From a virus, in the IMG/VR virus record IMGVR_UViG_3300025030_000062, positions 30,900-94,899 of that record: a stretch of 64,000 bases of DNA. One strand, given 5' to 3'. The translations under genes and the position numbers were made by a program. Shown here piece by piece: positions 41,733-49,970 of the stretch. Each line of letters opens with the position of its first letter. The first letter of the stretch is position 1. The notes under the pieces were generated by a model. That model was not told the DNA's origin, did no database searches, and worked only from the letters and a program-made list of their open reading frames with translations.

Positions 41733-42089
41733 TTGGAACTGCTATTCGAGCAAGCCGAAACTGTGCCTGAACCAGAACAGTGCAAAGGTCTAGTCTTTCG
41801 CGGCTACAACTCAACCTTTAAATCCGGTAATCATGTGGGCAGGCATCAAGGTATTAAATTGCTTAAGAGGCAATCATGCCCTGGGTGCGAGAAGTGTTAT
41901 TTCTTACTAGATTTTGTTAGTGAAGATATTTATTGCGGTTCTCTTGAAATGCCCGAAATTGAGAACGGTGAGCTTTATTCGATTGAAGTAGTTGTTGATG
42001 GAAGAGATTGGGAAACCGGTTACGTTGATGATTGTCATGCTCGCGTTTATAAAATTGAATCTGATTTCATCGGGTCGGTTAAGCCCTAA
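41733..42089 (+). CDS. Hypothetical protein, 118 aa
   Basis: TTG start after AAAGGAGAA. Residues about 33-58: HQGIKLLKRQSCPGCEKCYF, with CPGCEKC as a metal or redox-like motif; the rest is beta-rich (GELYSIEVVVDGRDWETGYV). Similar proteins occur beside phage helicases. Not recognised beyond that. Confidence 0.65.
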   Translation: MELLFEQAETVPEPEQCKGLVFRGYNSTFKSGNHVGRHQGIKLLKRQSCPGCEKCYFLLDFVSEDIYCGSLEMPEIENGELYSIEVVVDGRDWETGYVDDCHARVYKIESDFIGSVKP

Positions 42090-42122
42090 ATTCCAAATTA
42101 TCAGCCAAACAGGAGGCATAAT

Positions 42123-43397
42123 TTGAATACTCAAGAACGCTTAGAAGCTGCTTACCGTGAAAATCCTTCTATTGGTCGCAAACTACTAGCTAAAGCTGCT
42201 AAATGCAGCCTCGGTCCAGCTCAGAGGTTCTTGGAGAAGAAAAGAGGAATTAAGCCTAGAACTAAAGTTAAAACTGAAACTGAACACAAAGATGAAGTAA
42301 ACACCTTATTTAACAAAGACGCAGCAGAAGTTACGGTTAACTCGTTACGTGTAATATCCCTTGATGATGCTTTACGTATATCAAAAGTAGACCTTTCTCT
42401 TTATGAGGTTGATAGATACGTTGTCAACGCCTGGGAAGTAACTATTAAAGGTGATAACGGACCTGAACAAGCAACGAACCATCAAGTTAAGGTTTGGCTC
42501 AAGCGTTTACATCCTGCGATTACCGCTTTCAGCAGACTGATTGAACAAGTTGAATCGCGTCCTGCTTGCGCCAGGGATCATGCACCACTACCCGAATTAG
42601 TCGATCCTCATATGTTAGAAATTTCTCTAATGGATCATCATTTTGGCAAGCTGGCTTGGCGGGGCGAAACCGGCGACGATTACGATCTTAAAATAGCTCA
42701 GCGAATCTATCAGGCTGCTGTGAGAGACTTGTTAGCTCGCGCTAAAGGCTACAACATAGGCAAAATACTCTTTCCAGTGGGTCAGGACTTCTTTAACATT
42801 GACAACAACGCAAACACTACTACAGGCGGCACAGCTCAAGATTCAGATGGTCGGCTTGCTAAAATCTTTGAAATAGGCTGTAATGCAGTAATTGATGCAA
42901 TTGATTACTGCTCACAGGTTGCTGAAGTTGAAGTTATCTACGTTCCTGGTAATCACGACTACACTACCAGCTATTACCTCGTTAAATATCTACAAGCTTG
43001 GTATCGTAACTGTGAACGTGTAAGTATTAATGCTGTACCCACAAGCAGAAAGTATATCAAGTACGGTGTTAACCTGCTCGGCTTTAGTCACGGCTGTGAT
43101 GAAAAGCGCGATTCGTTGCCGCTTATTATGCTCAGTGAATGCAGAGATATGATCCAGGATGTTAAGCACTTTGAATTTCACACTGGTCATTTGCATATGA
43201 AGCGCGAAACTAAGTATGTTGCCGGTGATAGCTTCGGGCCTGTGATAGTTCGCATATTACCTTCGTTGTGTGGCACTGATGCCTATCATTATAAAAAGGG
43301 CTACACGGAAGGTAGGAAGAGTGCTGAAGCTTATCTTTGGAGTGAAATGAACGGCTTTGTTGCGTTGTTTAACGTTTATGCGAGGAATTATGAATAG
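42123..43397 (+). CDS. Metallophosphoesterase (calcineurin-like, SbcD/Mre11-type)
   Basis: 424 residues, TTG start with AGGAGG. N-terminal winged-helix-like part (about 1-60). Metal-binding motifs: ISLMDHHFGK (D-H, about 165), PVGQDFFNIDNN (about 220), VPGNHDY (GNHD, about 279), FHTGHLHM (GHLH, about 358). Likely a nuclease acting on DNA ends or hairpins, or a phosphodiesterase. In an operon with the methyltransferase and primase-helicase. Confidence 0.8.
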   Translation: MNTQERLEAAYRENPSIGRKLLAKAAKCSLGPAQRFLEKKRGIKPRTKVKTETEHKDEVNTLFNKDAAEVTVNSLRVISLDDALRISKVDLSLYEVDRYVVNAWEVTIKGDNGPEQATNHQVKVWLKRLHPAITAFSRLIEQVESRPACARDHAPLPELVDPHMLEISLMDHHFGKLAWRGETGDDYDLKIAQRIYQAAVRDLLARAKGYNIGKILFPVGQDFFNIDNNANTTTGGTAQDSDGRLAKIFEIGCNAVIDAIDYCSQVAEVEVIYVPGNHDYTTSYYLVKYLQAWYRNCERVSINAVPTSRKYIKYGVNLLGFSHGCDEKRDSLPLIMLSECRDMIQDVKHFEFHTGHLHMKRETKYVAGDSFGPVIVRILPSLCGTDAYHYKKGYTEGRKSAEAYLWSEMNGFVALFNVYARNYE

Positions 43398-43728
43398 TCT
43401 GCCTACTTACGAAGTTAAAATCTTTGTCGGATTGCGTATTGGTTATAGTAAGATGATAAATAACTTTCAAACTGTGATTAATATTTGTCAAAACTATTGC
43501 AACGAAGTGTGTCTTTGCGTCACCGTTACTCCGACGACTTTTGTTTATGTAAACGGTAATGAGCCTGGAGCTATAATCGGTTTAATCAACTATCCGCGCT
43601 TTCCGTCTACTGAAGAAGATGTTTGCAATAAAGCAATTAAACTCGCTGAAATTTTGAAAGAAGAACTTCAGCAACAACGAGTTAGTGTTATGACTCCTAC
43701 TGAAAGTATTATGATCGGTGAAAGCTAA
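43390..43728 (+). CDS. Hypothetical protein, 112 aa
   Basis: ATG 43390 overlaps the phosphoesterase stop and follows GAGGA. Alpha/beta pattern: YEVKIFVGLRIGYSKM, CLCVTVTPTTFVYVNG, then an acidic helix (EDVCNKAIKLAEILKEEL). The form resembles small phage proteins of the nucleotidyl- or ATP-grasp-adjacent kind, but no family can be named. Confidence 0.66.
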   Translation: MNSLPTYEVKIFVGLRIGYSKMINNFQTVINICQNYCNEVCLCVTVTPTTFVYVNGNEPGAIIGLINYPRFPSTEEDVCNKAIKLAEILKEELQQQRVSVMTPTESIMIGES

Positions 43729-43904
43729 TGAACGAAGCTAATGTAGAGAAAATAGATTATCCTTTTGCTTTATTTCCAGTAAGAACATGTTCGGGTAAAC
43801 TTGTTTGGCTTAAAAGAGTCAAACGTAAATGGTATTGGATAGGATATGCAATAGATGATTTGGTAGGTCATTCCCCTTACATCATTTATTACGAGGAACT
43901 TTGA
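43728..43904 (+). CDS. Hypothetical protein, 58 aa
   Basis: ATG 43728 overlaps the previous TAA (TAATG). Contains CSGKLVWLKRVKRKWYWIGY, rich in Trp/Lys, then SPYIIYYEEL. Beta-barrel-like, basic. Unknown. Confidence 0.62.
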   Translation: MNEANVEKIDYPFALFPVRTCSGKLVWLKRVKRKWYWIGYAIDDLVGHSPYIIYYEEL

Positions 43905-44041
43905 TGGAATTTATAATTGAGGACATACCGGTAATAGAGGCTTCAGTAACGCCTAAATTTCAGCACATTTCTCAAGTAAATGATGAATTTTATGGCGCAA
44001 CCACTGAACAAAAGCGTATAAGCTCTTTGCTGGTGGAGTGA
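43904..44041 (+). CDS. Hypothetical protein with N-terminal FIIEDIPV peptide, 45 aa
   Basis: ATG 43904 overlaps the previous TGA (TGATG). Begins EFIIEDIPVIEASVTP, like the start of two homing endonucleases and the end of the methyltransferase in this window; the rest is FQHISQVNDEFYG. Too short for a fold; perhaps a docking peptide or a remnant. Unknown. Confidence 0.58.
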   Translation: MEFIIEDIPVIEASVTPKFQHISQVNDEFYGATTEQKRISSLLVE

Positions 44042-44259
44042 CTAACCTGGACTGGCGTCAGGCTAAAGGCTTAAAAGCTATCAATCAGGATTGGTGTAAT
44101 CTTTATTACGCTCACCTTTGGGATTATTACATTTGGGAGAATCCACATTTACTTGAGGTGCTGAAAGCTGCTTCGGGGTTGAGTGATATGTTTGGTCAGG
44201 TCGGGCATTGCTGTCAAGCTACTGAACTTTGGCGCATAAGAAATAAGGAGTTAATTTAA
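44038..44259 (+). CDS. Hypothetical protein, 73 aa
   Basis: GTG 44038 with GGTGG. Contains DWRQAKGLKAINQDWCNLYY, DYYIWENPHLLE, and a C-terminal helix with CCQATELWRI. The GNWR/YxxWExP pattern is not one I recognise. Its TAA overlaps the methyltransferase ATG. Confidence 0.64.
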   Translation: MTNLDWRQAKGLKAINQDWCNLYYAHLWDYYIWENPHLLEVLKAASGLSDMFGQVGHCCQATELWRIRNKELI

Positions 44260-45107
44260 TGCTTTTCCAAGATATTAAAAACGGAAGATTCTATTTAGGC
44301 GATTGTCTTGAGGTAATGAAAGAGATTCCTGATGGTGTAATTGATATGATTCTTTGTGATCTGCCTTATGGAACTACTGCTTGTAAGTGGGATACTATTA
44401 TTCCGTTTAATCTGCTTTGGGAACAGTATGAAAGGATTATTAAGCCGAATGGGGCTATTGTACTTACAGCTAGTCAGCCTTTTACGAGTGCGTTAGTTAT
44501 GAGTAATGTTAGCTTGTTTAAATATGAATTGATATGGGAAAAGAGCAGAGCTTCTAATTTTGTTCATGCTAAGTATCAACCTTTAAAAGCCCATGAAAAC
44601 ATAATAGTTTTTAGTAAAGCGGCTGCTGCTCAAGGTACTAAGAACCCTATGTGTTATTACCCGCAGCACTCAAAAGGGAAACCTTACATAAAAGGAAAAG
44701 GTCATCAAGATAACCAGCATTTAGCAGGAGGTATGACTAAAAGCGAAACGATACAAGGTGTTAATGTCACAGGTGACAGAACGCCAAGAAGTGTTTCATA
44801 TTTCAGCAGCGATTCGGATAAGCAGCAGCGGGGTCTTCATCCAACCCAAAAGCCAGTAGCTTTATTCGAGTACCTAATCAAGACCTACACCAACGAAGGT
44901 GAACTTGTATTAGACAATTGCGCCGGATCAGGCACAACAGCTATAGCTTGTGAGAACACTAATCGTAGTTGGGTTTGTATTGAAAAAGAAGAAGAGTACG
45001 CTAACAAAGCTGTTGATAGAATATTAAATCACAATGTTCAACCGCAACAAATTCTAGCTCAAGAACCAGAAACCTTTGTTATTGAAGATGTTGCTGTGAA
45101 CGATTAG
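44259..45107 (+). CDS. DNA methyltransferase (N4-cytosine/N6-adenine type)
   Basis: 282 residues. Catalytic motif CDLPYGT (about residue 33, DPPY class), a target region in the middle (about 85-185), and the AdoMet site DNCAGSGTTAIACENTNR (about 218-235, FxGxG class) near the end, so the beta-type order. Also HPTQKPVALFEYLI, as usual. It methylates specific sites, probably to protect phage DNA from host restriction; no partner nuclease is adjacent. The C-terminus ETFVIEDVAVND carries the shared FIIEDIPV-like peptide. Confidence 0.9.
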   Translation: MLFQDIKNGRFYLGDCLEVMKEIPDGVIDMILCDLPYGTTACKWDTIIPFNLLWEQYERIIKPNGAIVLTASQPFTSALVMSNVSLFKYELIWEKSRASNFVHAKYQPLKAHENIIVFSKAAAAQGTKNPMCYYPQHSKGKPYIKGKGHQDNQHLAGGMTKSETIQGVNVTGDRTPRSVSYFSSDSDKQQRGLHPTQKPVALFEYLIKTYTNEGELVLDNCAGSGTTAIACENTNRSWVCIEKEEEYANKAVDRILNHNVQPQQILAQEPETFVIEDVAVND

Positions 45108-45155
45108 CCTTTCTTTGCTTCATACTGTTACAATTTCATTTCAAAGAGGGCTAAA

Positions 45156-47747
45156 TTGGACAAACAACTACCGAATAACCTCATTGACTATAATTTGCTG
45201 TTCAATATCCCTCTTGAGTTGCGGTTGCTTAATCAGTGGGTGGTTTGGGCGTATGAATTTGACGCAATGGGTAAGCTCACTAAAGTTCTCAAAAACCCGC
45301 ATAATCCTGAATACAACGCTAGCGTAAGCAAGTCTTCTACATGGTCTAGTTTCGAGCATGTGTTTAACGTTGCCCGTAGCCGTAACATGTTGGTCGGTTT
45401 TGTTATAACGGCTGATTGCGGTTATTGCTGCATTGATATGGATAATGCTTATGAAAAGAACGAAGATGGTACGCTGAAATTTAGCGATCCTGTTGCTATT
45501 CAAAAGAAGCAAACATTTATAGCTGAAAAGTTCAACAGCTATCAAGAAATTTCACCTTCAGGTTTTGGTCTTCACATTTGGATTAAAGCAAGCGTTCCTA
45601 ATGGACGTAAACGCGAAGGCGTAGAAATCTATCCAGGTGGCCGCTTCATGTCATTCACCGGAAATGTATTCAACAACGTTTCTATTGGTGATTACAATGA
45701 CCTTGCTAATCAACTCTGGCAGGAAATGGGTAAAGAGCAGAAGTCTGTCGCAACCGACATTACCGGTTTAACTAAACCTCAATCAATAGAAGATCAAGAA
45801 ATACTTCGTATTGCAAGCACAGCCGCTAACGGAGATAAGTTCATTGAGTTGTACGAAGGACGTTGGCAAAACATGTACCCTAGCCAGTCCGAAGCAGATC
45901 AAGCATTAATGAATTTCATTTGCTTCTATACGCAAAACGTTGAACAGGTTAAACGAATATTTCTTGCTTCAGCATTAGGTAAAACAATTGGCCGTAAAGC
46001 TAAACCGGAGAACTACCTAATGCACGAAAGATACGGACTCGTGCCAAAAGCTTTTGATAAGACCTTGCCCACATTAAACATTGATACTCTTCGTAACAAC
46101 CTTGAGGATCAACTTGCTATTACCCGAACCTCAAATTGTGGGCAACCTGAGACATCAAACCCTGTGCCAGCCGTCCAAGTTCCTAGCACCGGCAACCTAG
46201 CGCCTTTTTGCCCATACCCTAGTAACCCCCAAGCGGAAAACGGCCTTTCTAGGGCAAATTTGGAGGCCGTTTTCTGCCCTATCGCGCCTGTTCAGCCGGT
46301 TCAGCCGGTTCAGACCGTCGTGCCTGCTCTGCCGGTCCAAGCTCCTGTTTCTGTTCCTCAGACACATATAGAAAACGTTATATCTGAAACTCTGAATACT
46401 TCTGCCGTGACCGTCCCTCCTGGCATCATCGGTGAAATCGCACGCTTCATTCACGACGCTGCACCGCGCCCTGTACCTGAGATTGCTATTGTTGCTGCAT
46501 TAGGACTAATGGCTGGTGTTTGCGGTAGAGCTTATAACGTTTCAGGTACGGGTTTGAATCAATACATATTCCTATTAGCTCAGACAGGTAGAGGAAAAGA
46601 AGCTATCAGTTCCGGCATTTCAACTCTTATGAACGCTGTGTATAAGACTGTGCCGAATGCTAAGAGGTTTATCGGTCCTGCTAAGATTGCTTCTTCTCCT
46701 GCGTTGATGAAATATATTACCAAAAACTCTAAAAGCTTCGTTTCGATCATGGGCGAGTTTGCTGATACGCTGAAAAAGATGTCAAATGGTAGCAAGGATA
46801 CTAACAAGCAAGACTTGCGTATTGATATGCTTGACCTGTTCAATAAATCCGGTCATGGTAACGTTTTAGGAAGTTTGATCTATTCTGACAAAGATAAAAG
46901 CACTGAAGTAATCACAGCTCCCGCGTTCTCTGTTATCGGTGAATCGACTAACGATAAGTTTTATGAGCATTTGAGCAAAGAAATGATCCTTGAAGGCTTG
47001 TTGCCGCGCTTTAACATCATTGAATATCATGGCGATAGACCGCCGCTGAACAAAGCTCATAAGAGCGTCAAACCTTCTTCTCAGCTTGTTGATTACTTTA
47101 GTTCTATTTGTGCTTATTGCGATCAGCTTAACAACGGCGATCAGGTATTAAATGTGCAGTTCTCTATTGAAGCTGAAATTGAATTTGATAAATTTGATAA
47201 GCTTTGTGACTGGAAAATCAATACTGAAATTGGCGCGTTCAGGGAGCTTTGGAACAGAGCGCATATAAAAGCATTGAAGCTTGCCGCACTCCTAGCTGTA
47301 GGTGTTAATTACATTAATCCTATTATTGATATTGAATGTACCAATTGGGCTATCAATCTAGTGAGGAAAGATATTGAGAACATTCTTTCTAAGTTCGAAA
47401 CAGGCGAAGTTGGCGCAATAAACGTGCAGAATGAGCAGATAGTTGAAGTAAAGAAAGCGTTGAAGAGTTACGTTACTAAAGAATGGAGTCAGGTTCAAAG
47501 CTATTCCGGCGCTACGTTGTCTACCTGGAACCAACGGATCATCCCGCACAGCTACGTATCAGCCATATGCAGAACCAAGACCCCGTTTAAAACTGACCGC
47601 CTAGGCCCGATACCGGCGTTGAATATGGTGATAAAGTCAATGCTTGAATGTGGGGATATAGTTGAACTTACGCCAATTGATAAACGCAATAAAGGCTTGA
47701 GTGGGGCGGCCAAAATGTACATGATTGTTAACTTTATGGGAATGTAG
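45156..47747 (+). CDS. Primase-helicase: N-terminal primase-like and C-terminal DUF3987
   Basis: 863 residues, TTG start after AAAGAGGG. N-terminal about 240 residues: QWVVWAYEFD, CGYCCIDMDNA, FGLHIWIKASVPNGRKREGV, EIYPGGRFMSFTGN, the pattern of archaeo-eukaryotic-type primase/NrS-1-like domains (DxD, His region). A Pro/Val/Gln-rich linker (about 325-415) follows. C-terminal DUF3987: ALGLMAGVCGRAYNVSG, QTGRGKEAISSGISTL (Walker A-like) and later FSVIGES. It primes and may unwind DNA. Last gene before a terminator. Confidence 0.86.
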   Translation: MDKQLPNNLIDYNLLFNIPLELRLLNQWVVWAYEFDAMGKLTKVLKNPHNPEYNASVSKSSTWSSFEHVFNVARSRNMLVGFVITADCGYCCIDMDNAYEKNEDGTLKFSDPVAIQKKQTFIAEKFNSYQEISPSGFGLHIWIKASVPNGRKREGVEIYPGGRFMSFTGNVFNNVSIGDYNDLANQLWQEMGKEQKSVATDITGLTKPQSIEDQEILRIASTAANGDKFIELYEGRWQNMYPSQSEADQALMNFICFYTQNVEQVKRIFLASALGKTIGRKAKPENYLMHERYGLVPKAFDKTLPTLNIDTLRNNLEDQLAITRTSNCGQPETSNPVPAVQVPSTGNLAPFCPYPSNPQAENGLSRANLEAVFCPIAPVQPVQPVQTVVPALPVQAPVSVPQTHIENVISETLNTSAVTVPPGIIGEIARFIHDAAPRPVPEIAIVAALGLMAGVCGRAYNVSGTGLNQYIFLLAQTGRGKEAISSGISTLMNAVYKTVPNAKRFIGPAKIASSPALMKYITKNSKSFVSIMGEFADTLKKMSNGSKDTNKQDLRIDMLDLFNKSGHGNVLGSLIYSDKDKSTEVITAPAFSVIGESTNDKFYEHLSKEMILEGLLPRFNIIEYHGDRPPLNKAHKSVKPSSQLVDYFSSICAYCDQLNNGDQVLNVQFSIEAEIEFDKFDKLCDWKINTEIGAFRELWNRAHIKALKLAALLAVGVNYINPIIDIECTNWAINLVRKDIENILSKFETGEVGAINVQNEQIVEVKKALKSYVTKEWSQVQSYSGATLSTWNQRIIPHSYVSAICRTKTPFKTDRLGPIPALNMVIKSMLECGDIVELTPIDKRNKGLSGAAKMYMIVNFMGM

Positions 47748-47765
47748 CGTAGCGGTTTAGACACA

Positions 47766-47801
47766 ACAAAGCCCTCCTTGAATCACTCAGGAGGGCTTTG
47801 T
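47766..47801. terminator. Bidirectional terminator
   Basis: ACAAAGCCCTCCT (47766-47778) and AGGAGGGCTTTGT (47789-47801) form a perfect 13-bp stem around a 10-base loop, followed by TTGCTTT. It separates the rightward primase-helicase operon from the leftward accessory genes. Confidence 0.88.
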
Positions 47802-47806
47802 TTGCT

Positions 47807-47965
47807 TTACGGTTGATAACTAAGAATATTCACAATTTGTTCTTTCAACTTTTTCAAATCATTAACATAGGTTTCTGTGAATTTAGGGTCTTCCTGCTCA
47901 ACTTCAATGATTTGGAAAGCTGCTTCAAGAACACTTCTAAGAGTTACATCCATTTCTACTTTCAT
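47807..47965 (-). CDS. Hypothetical protein, 52 aa
   Basis: ATG 47965 with AAAGGAGGAA. Helical protein: LRSVLEAAFQIIEVEQED, then a second helix (VNDLKKLKEQIVNIL). Last gene of the leftward accessory operon. Unknown. Confidence 0.63.
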   Translation of the reverse strand: MKVEMDVTLRSVLEAAFQIIEVEQEDPKFTETYVNDLKKLKEQIVNILSYQP

Positions 47966-47989
47966 TTCACTTCCTCCTTTAAGTTAAAG

Positions 47990-48454
47990 TTAGTACAACG
48001 AATTCACATTGACAGTATTCACCAGCAAGTTCTTACGCCTAACGCTAAAGCTAATTTCGTCCCAAATTATATCATCAATCAGCGTACAAGTACAGTCTTT
48101 AAAGTTACGGCGACAGAAAGTAATGAACGCTGATTCTTTGTTGTTAAAGCAGAAGAAATCATCTTTAGTGAGCTTTGCAAGGTTGAATTCACTCATGACA
48201 TCACGGCGAAGTGTTTCTATTGTAGGAACTAGATCAGCGTCAATCTCAATACCTAAAGCAGCTTCAAGATCAGCTTTCATATCGTTCAGGAACGTAGCGC
48301 CGTCTTCAGCGTGCCAAATAGCAAAGGAGAATATGCTAAACTTAGTAAAGCTTCCTTGCTCAATAAATCGCTTTACCTTGTCAGCGTTGATGATTGTCGG
48401 ATTCTCCCAGGTTTTGATTACAGTTCCTTCTAGGTCTAGGAATAGAATGTTCAT
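47990..48454 (-). CDS. HAD-like phosphatase/hydrolase
   Basis: 154 residues. Motif I is ILFLDLEGTVI (residues 3-13), with Asp-x-Glu instead of the usual DxD; motif II-like strand FSIFSFAIWH; later a TLIDDIIWD segment (about 127-135) with DD like motif IV. Probably a small phosphatase, perhaps a nucleotide or sugar phosphatase. The D-to-E change may lower or alter activity. Confidence 0.72.
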   Translation of the reverse strand: MNILFLDLEGTVIKTWENPTIINADKVKRFIEQGSFTKFSIFSFAIWHAEDGATFLNDMKADLEAALGIEIDADLVPTIETLRRDVMSEFNLAKLTKDDFFCFNNKESAFITFCRRNFKDCTCTLIDDIIWDEISFSVRRKNLLVNTVNVNSLY

Positions 48455-48458
48455 TCAG

Positions 48459-48611
48459 TTACTCCTTTTTGTAGTTTCCTGAACTTGAAAGCCGCGAAGA
48501 TATACACTTAGCGCACAAGTTAAATTTTAATTCAAATTCAATCTTAGATATTTCAGAACGTATAAAAAGCTTATGAAAGCCAAGTTTTGCTCCACAATCC
48601 TTACAGGTCAT
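48459..48611 (-). CDS. Zinc-ribbon micro-protein, 50 aa
   Basis: ATG 48611. CKDCGAKLG at the N-terminus and CAKCISSR (about 33-40) form a zinc ribbon flanking a basic strand-rich middle. Follows the coiled-coil gene. Unknown. Confidence 0.58.
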   Translation of the reverse strand: MTCKDCGAKLGFHKLFIRSEISKIEFELKFNLCAKCISSRLSSSGNYKKE

Positions 48612-48977
48612 TTAATCATCCCTCCTACAATAGCACGGAAGTTCTTTAGTTCCGCAAGATGTGCAATACTCACGAAATACGTCTAAGCGTTCTTCGTCGC
48701 TGAGCAGCGAAAGCAGATGGTGAATTGTAGCTATAATTGAAGCGTTCGGGCCAATATTAGGATTAGGACGAATACGGCTGTTCGCCGCAAGAGCTTTATC
48801 CTTCTGCTCAAGGTGAATTCTAAAACGCACTATATCCGTCCTAAGTTCGTCTCGTTCTTCTTTGACATCAGCAAGCTCATTCTTCAATCTACAAATAGTG
48901 CAATTCTGCTTATCATAATGAGAGTGATTACCTTGATGCTTTTCGCATAAATGTTCACCTTCTAAAGCTTTGCTCAT
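48612..48977 (-). CDS. Coiled-coil protein with zinc-like ends, 121 aa
   Basis: ATG 48977 with AAGGAGGA. N-terminal CEKHQGNHSHYDKQNC, a coiled coil (LKNELADVKEERDELRTD, about 31-60), and a C-terminal CTSCGTKELPCYC. Likely oligomeric. Function unknown. Confidence 0.66.
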   Translation of the reverse strand: MSKALEGEHLCEKHQGNHSHYDKQNCTICRLKNELADVKEERDELRTDIVRFRIHLEQKDKALAANSRIRPNPNIGPNASIIATIHHLLSLLSDEERLDVFREYCTSCGTKELPCYCRRDD

Positions 48978-48996
48978 TTAATCCTCCTTAAAGTAA

Positions 48997-49308
48997 TTAG
49001 CAATGCACCCCAACACAGCCTTTACCATCATTAGCTCTATTAGGCGCAGATTTAGTCAACTTACTAGCTTCCCATTTATCTAAAATCTTACGATATTGCT
49101 CGGTCTTGGAAAAGCTACCGGCGGCAGATTTGTTGTCAATATTAACTCGCACAGCGCCATTGCTACCTAGGAACACGTATCTGACATGAATAATACTATC
49201 TGACACAAACGTTAGTGCAAACAGCCTGTAATTCGTGTTTTTGTACGGCATCTTTTTGTATCCCATTGCCAGGAAATAAGCCTCGAAACGTTCAAGCAAC
49301 TTTTTCAT
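48997..49308 (-). CDS. Hypothetical protein, 103 aa
   Basis: ATG 49308, AAGGAG site. Beta-rich centre: YRLFALTFVSDSIIHVRYVF and GAVRVNIDNKS, then a Lys-rich helix. Follows the candidate promoter at 49367. Not recognised. Confidence 0.65.
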   Translation of the reverse strand: MKKLLERFEAYFLAMGYKKMPYKNTNYRLFALTFVSDSIIHVRYVFLGSNGAVRVNIDNKSAAGSFSKTEQYRKILDKWEASKLTKSAPNRANDGKGCVGVHC

Positions 49309-49341
49309 TTCTTACTCCTTTCAGGCGGCAATTAACCGCAG

Positions 49342-49422
49342 TTAAGAACTCCTACAGCGTGCTAGCATAATACCACATTCAGCCAAAAGTTCAAGCGTTT
49401 GGCTACATTTTAATTTCAGCAT
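49342..49422 (-). CDS. Micro-ORF, 26 aa, ending in a CTTAACTG element
   Basis: ATG 49422 with CAGGAGAG. Product LKLKCSQTLELLAECGIMLA plus a short basic tail. The stop codon is inside the CTTAACTG element (49339-49346), as in several neighbours. The same stretch also contains a possible promoter, so either reading may be right. Confidence 0.4.
   Translation of the reverse strand: MLKLKCSQTLELLAECGIMLARCRSS
49367..49394 (-). promoter_or_regulatory. Possible sigma70-like promoter
   Basis: Minus strand TTGAAC (49394-49389), 16-bp spacer, TATTAT (49372-49367). The spacer starts TTTTGGCTGAA, near-identical to the 33458 promoter region (TGAACTTTTGG). An inverted repeat AGCCAAA (49381-49387)/TTTGGCT (49398-49404) surrounds the -35 and could be an operator. 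It overlaps the 26-aa ORF. Confidence 0.45.
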
Positions 49423-49483
49423 TAAACTCTCCTGTTTCATTTAAGTGAGCAATTGACGGCAGTTAAGGGTTGAGCGGCGGCAG

Positions 49484-49678
49484 TTAAGCGTCTTTACAAA
49501 AGCGGGACCAGTAAAGCATTTCCAAAAGCTGCATACCGCCAACTTCATAAATAACATGAGGTTTGTATACAATAAACTTTCTACATCCGACATTGAAGAA
49601 TGTGAACGGCTTACAATTTCTATGATCGTTAATTGCTTTGCTTACCTTAGCAGCATAGCCGGTGTTTTGCGTTATCAT
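49484..49678 (-). CDS. Hypothetical protein, 64 aa
   Basis: ATG 49678. Alpha/beta pattern (GYAAKVSKAINDHRNCKPFT, then FIVYKPHVIYEVGGMQLLEM). The stop codon lies within a CTTAACTG element (GCT TAA CTG), followed by a second element 21 bp away. Fourth in the run after the QGGE micro-genes. Confidence 0.65.
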   Translation of the reverse strand: MITQNTGYAAKVSKAINDHRNCKPFTFFNVGCRKFIVYKPHVIYEVGGMQLLEMLYWSRFCKDA

Positions 49679-49830
49679 TACTCACCTCCTTGATTCGCCC
49701 ATTGCTGTAAGGTTATTGCAACTTTCTTACCTTCGCCATAGCTAACCCATATCCAAGGTAAGTGTAATGCTTCGCGCCAGCAAGCTTGAAGATAGCGCCG
49801 ATAAGCTTCGGTTGCCTGATATTCCCGCAC
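49678..49830 (-). CDS. QGGE micro-protein A, 50 aa
   Basis: GTG 49830 with GGAGGTGA directly upstream. Helical/aromatic (YQATEAYRRYLQACWREALH), then GEGKKVAITLQQWANQGGE. The C-terminus is shared with the next two genes (WANQGGE, WVNQGGE, WLNQGGE); the codons for QGGE (CAA GGA GGT GAG) are the ribosome site of the next gene. Unknown role. Confidence 0.6.
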   Translation of the reverse strand: MREYQATEAYRRYLQACWREALHLPWIWVSYGEGKKVAITLQQWANQGGE

Positions 49831-49970
49831 TATTCACCTCCCTGATTAACCCACTCTTCAAGTGTAATGATACACGGCGTAATAACAGGTTCGCTAAACA
49901 TAAACTTAAGCTCAACTTCATAGTAAACAATTACGCAATTTGCGGTTGCTACGTATTCAATTGTTCGCAT
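49830..49970 (-). CDS. QGGE micro-protein B, 46 aa
   Basis: ATG 49970. Strand-rich (RTIEYVATANCVIVYYEVEL), then PCIITLEEWVNQGGE. TAG overlaps the GTG of gene A (TAGTG), and CAG GGA GGT GAA acts as its ribosome site. Tandem duplicate with divergent N-terminus. Confidence 0.6.
   Translation of the reverse strand: MRTIEYVATANCVIVYYEVELKFMFSEPVITPCIITLEEWVNQGGE

Noticed and set aside
44259-45107. Complete restriction-modification system around the methyltransferase
   Set aside because: No restriction endonuclease is adjacent; the nuclease-like genes lie in the opposite operon, so an orphan methyltransferase is more likely.
47798-48482. Two + strand ORFs (111 and 157 codons) opposite the HAD-like gene
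   Set aside because: Shadows of the leftward gene, without ribosome sites.
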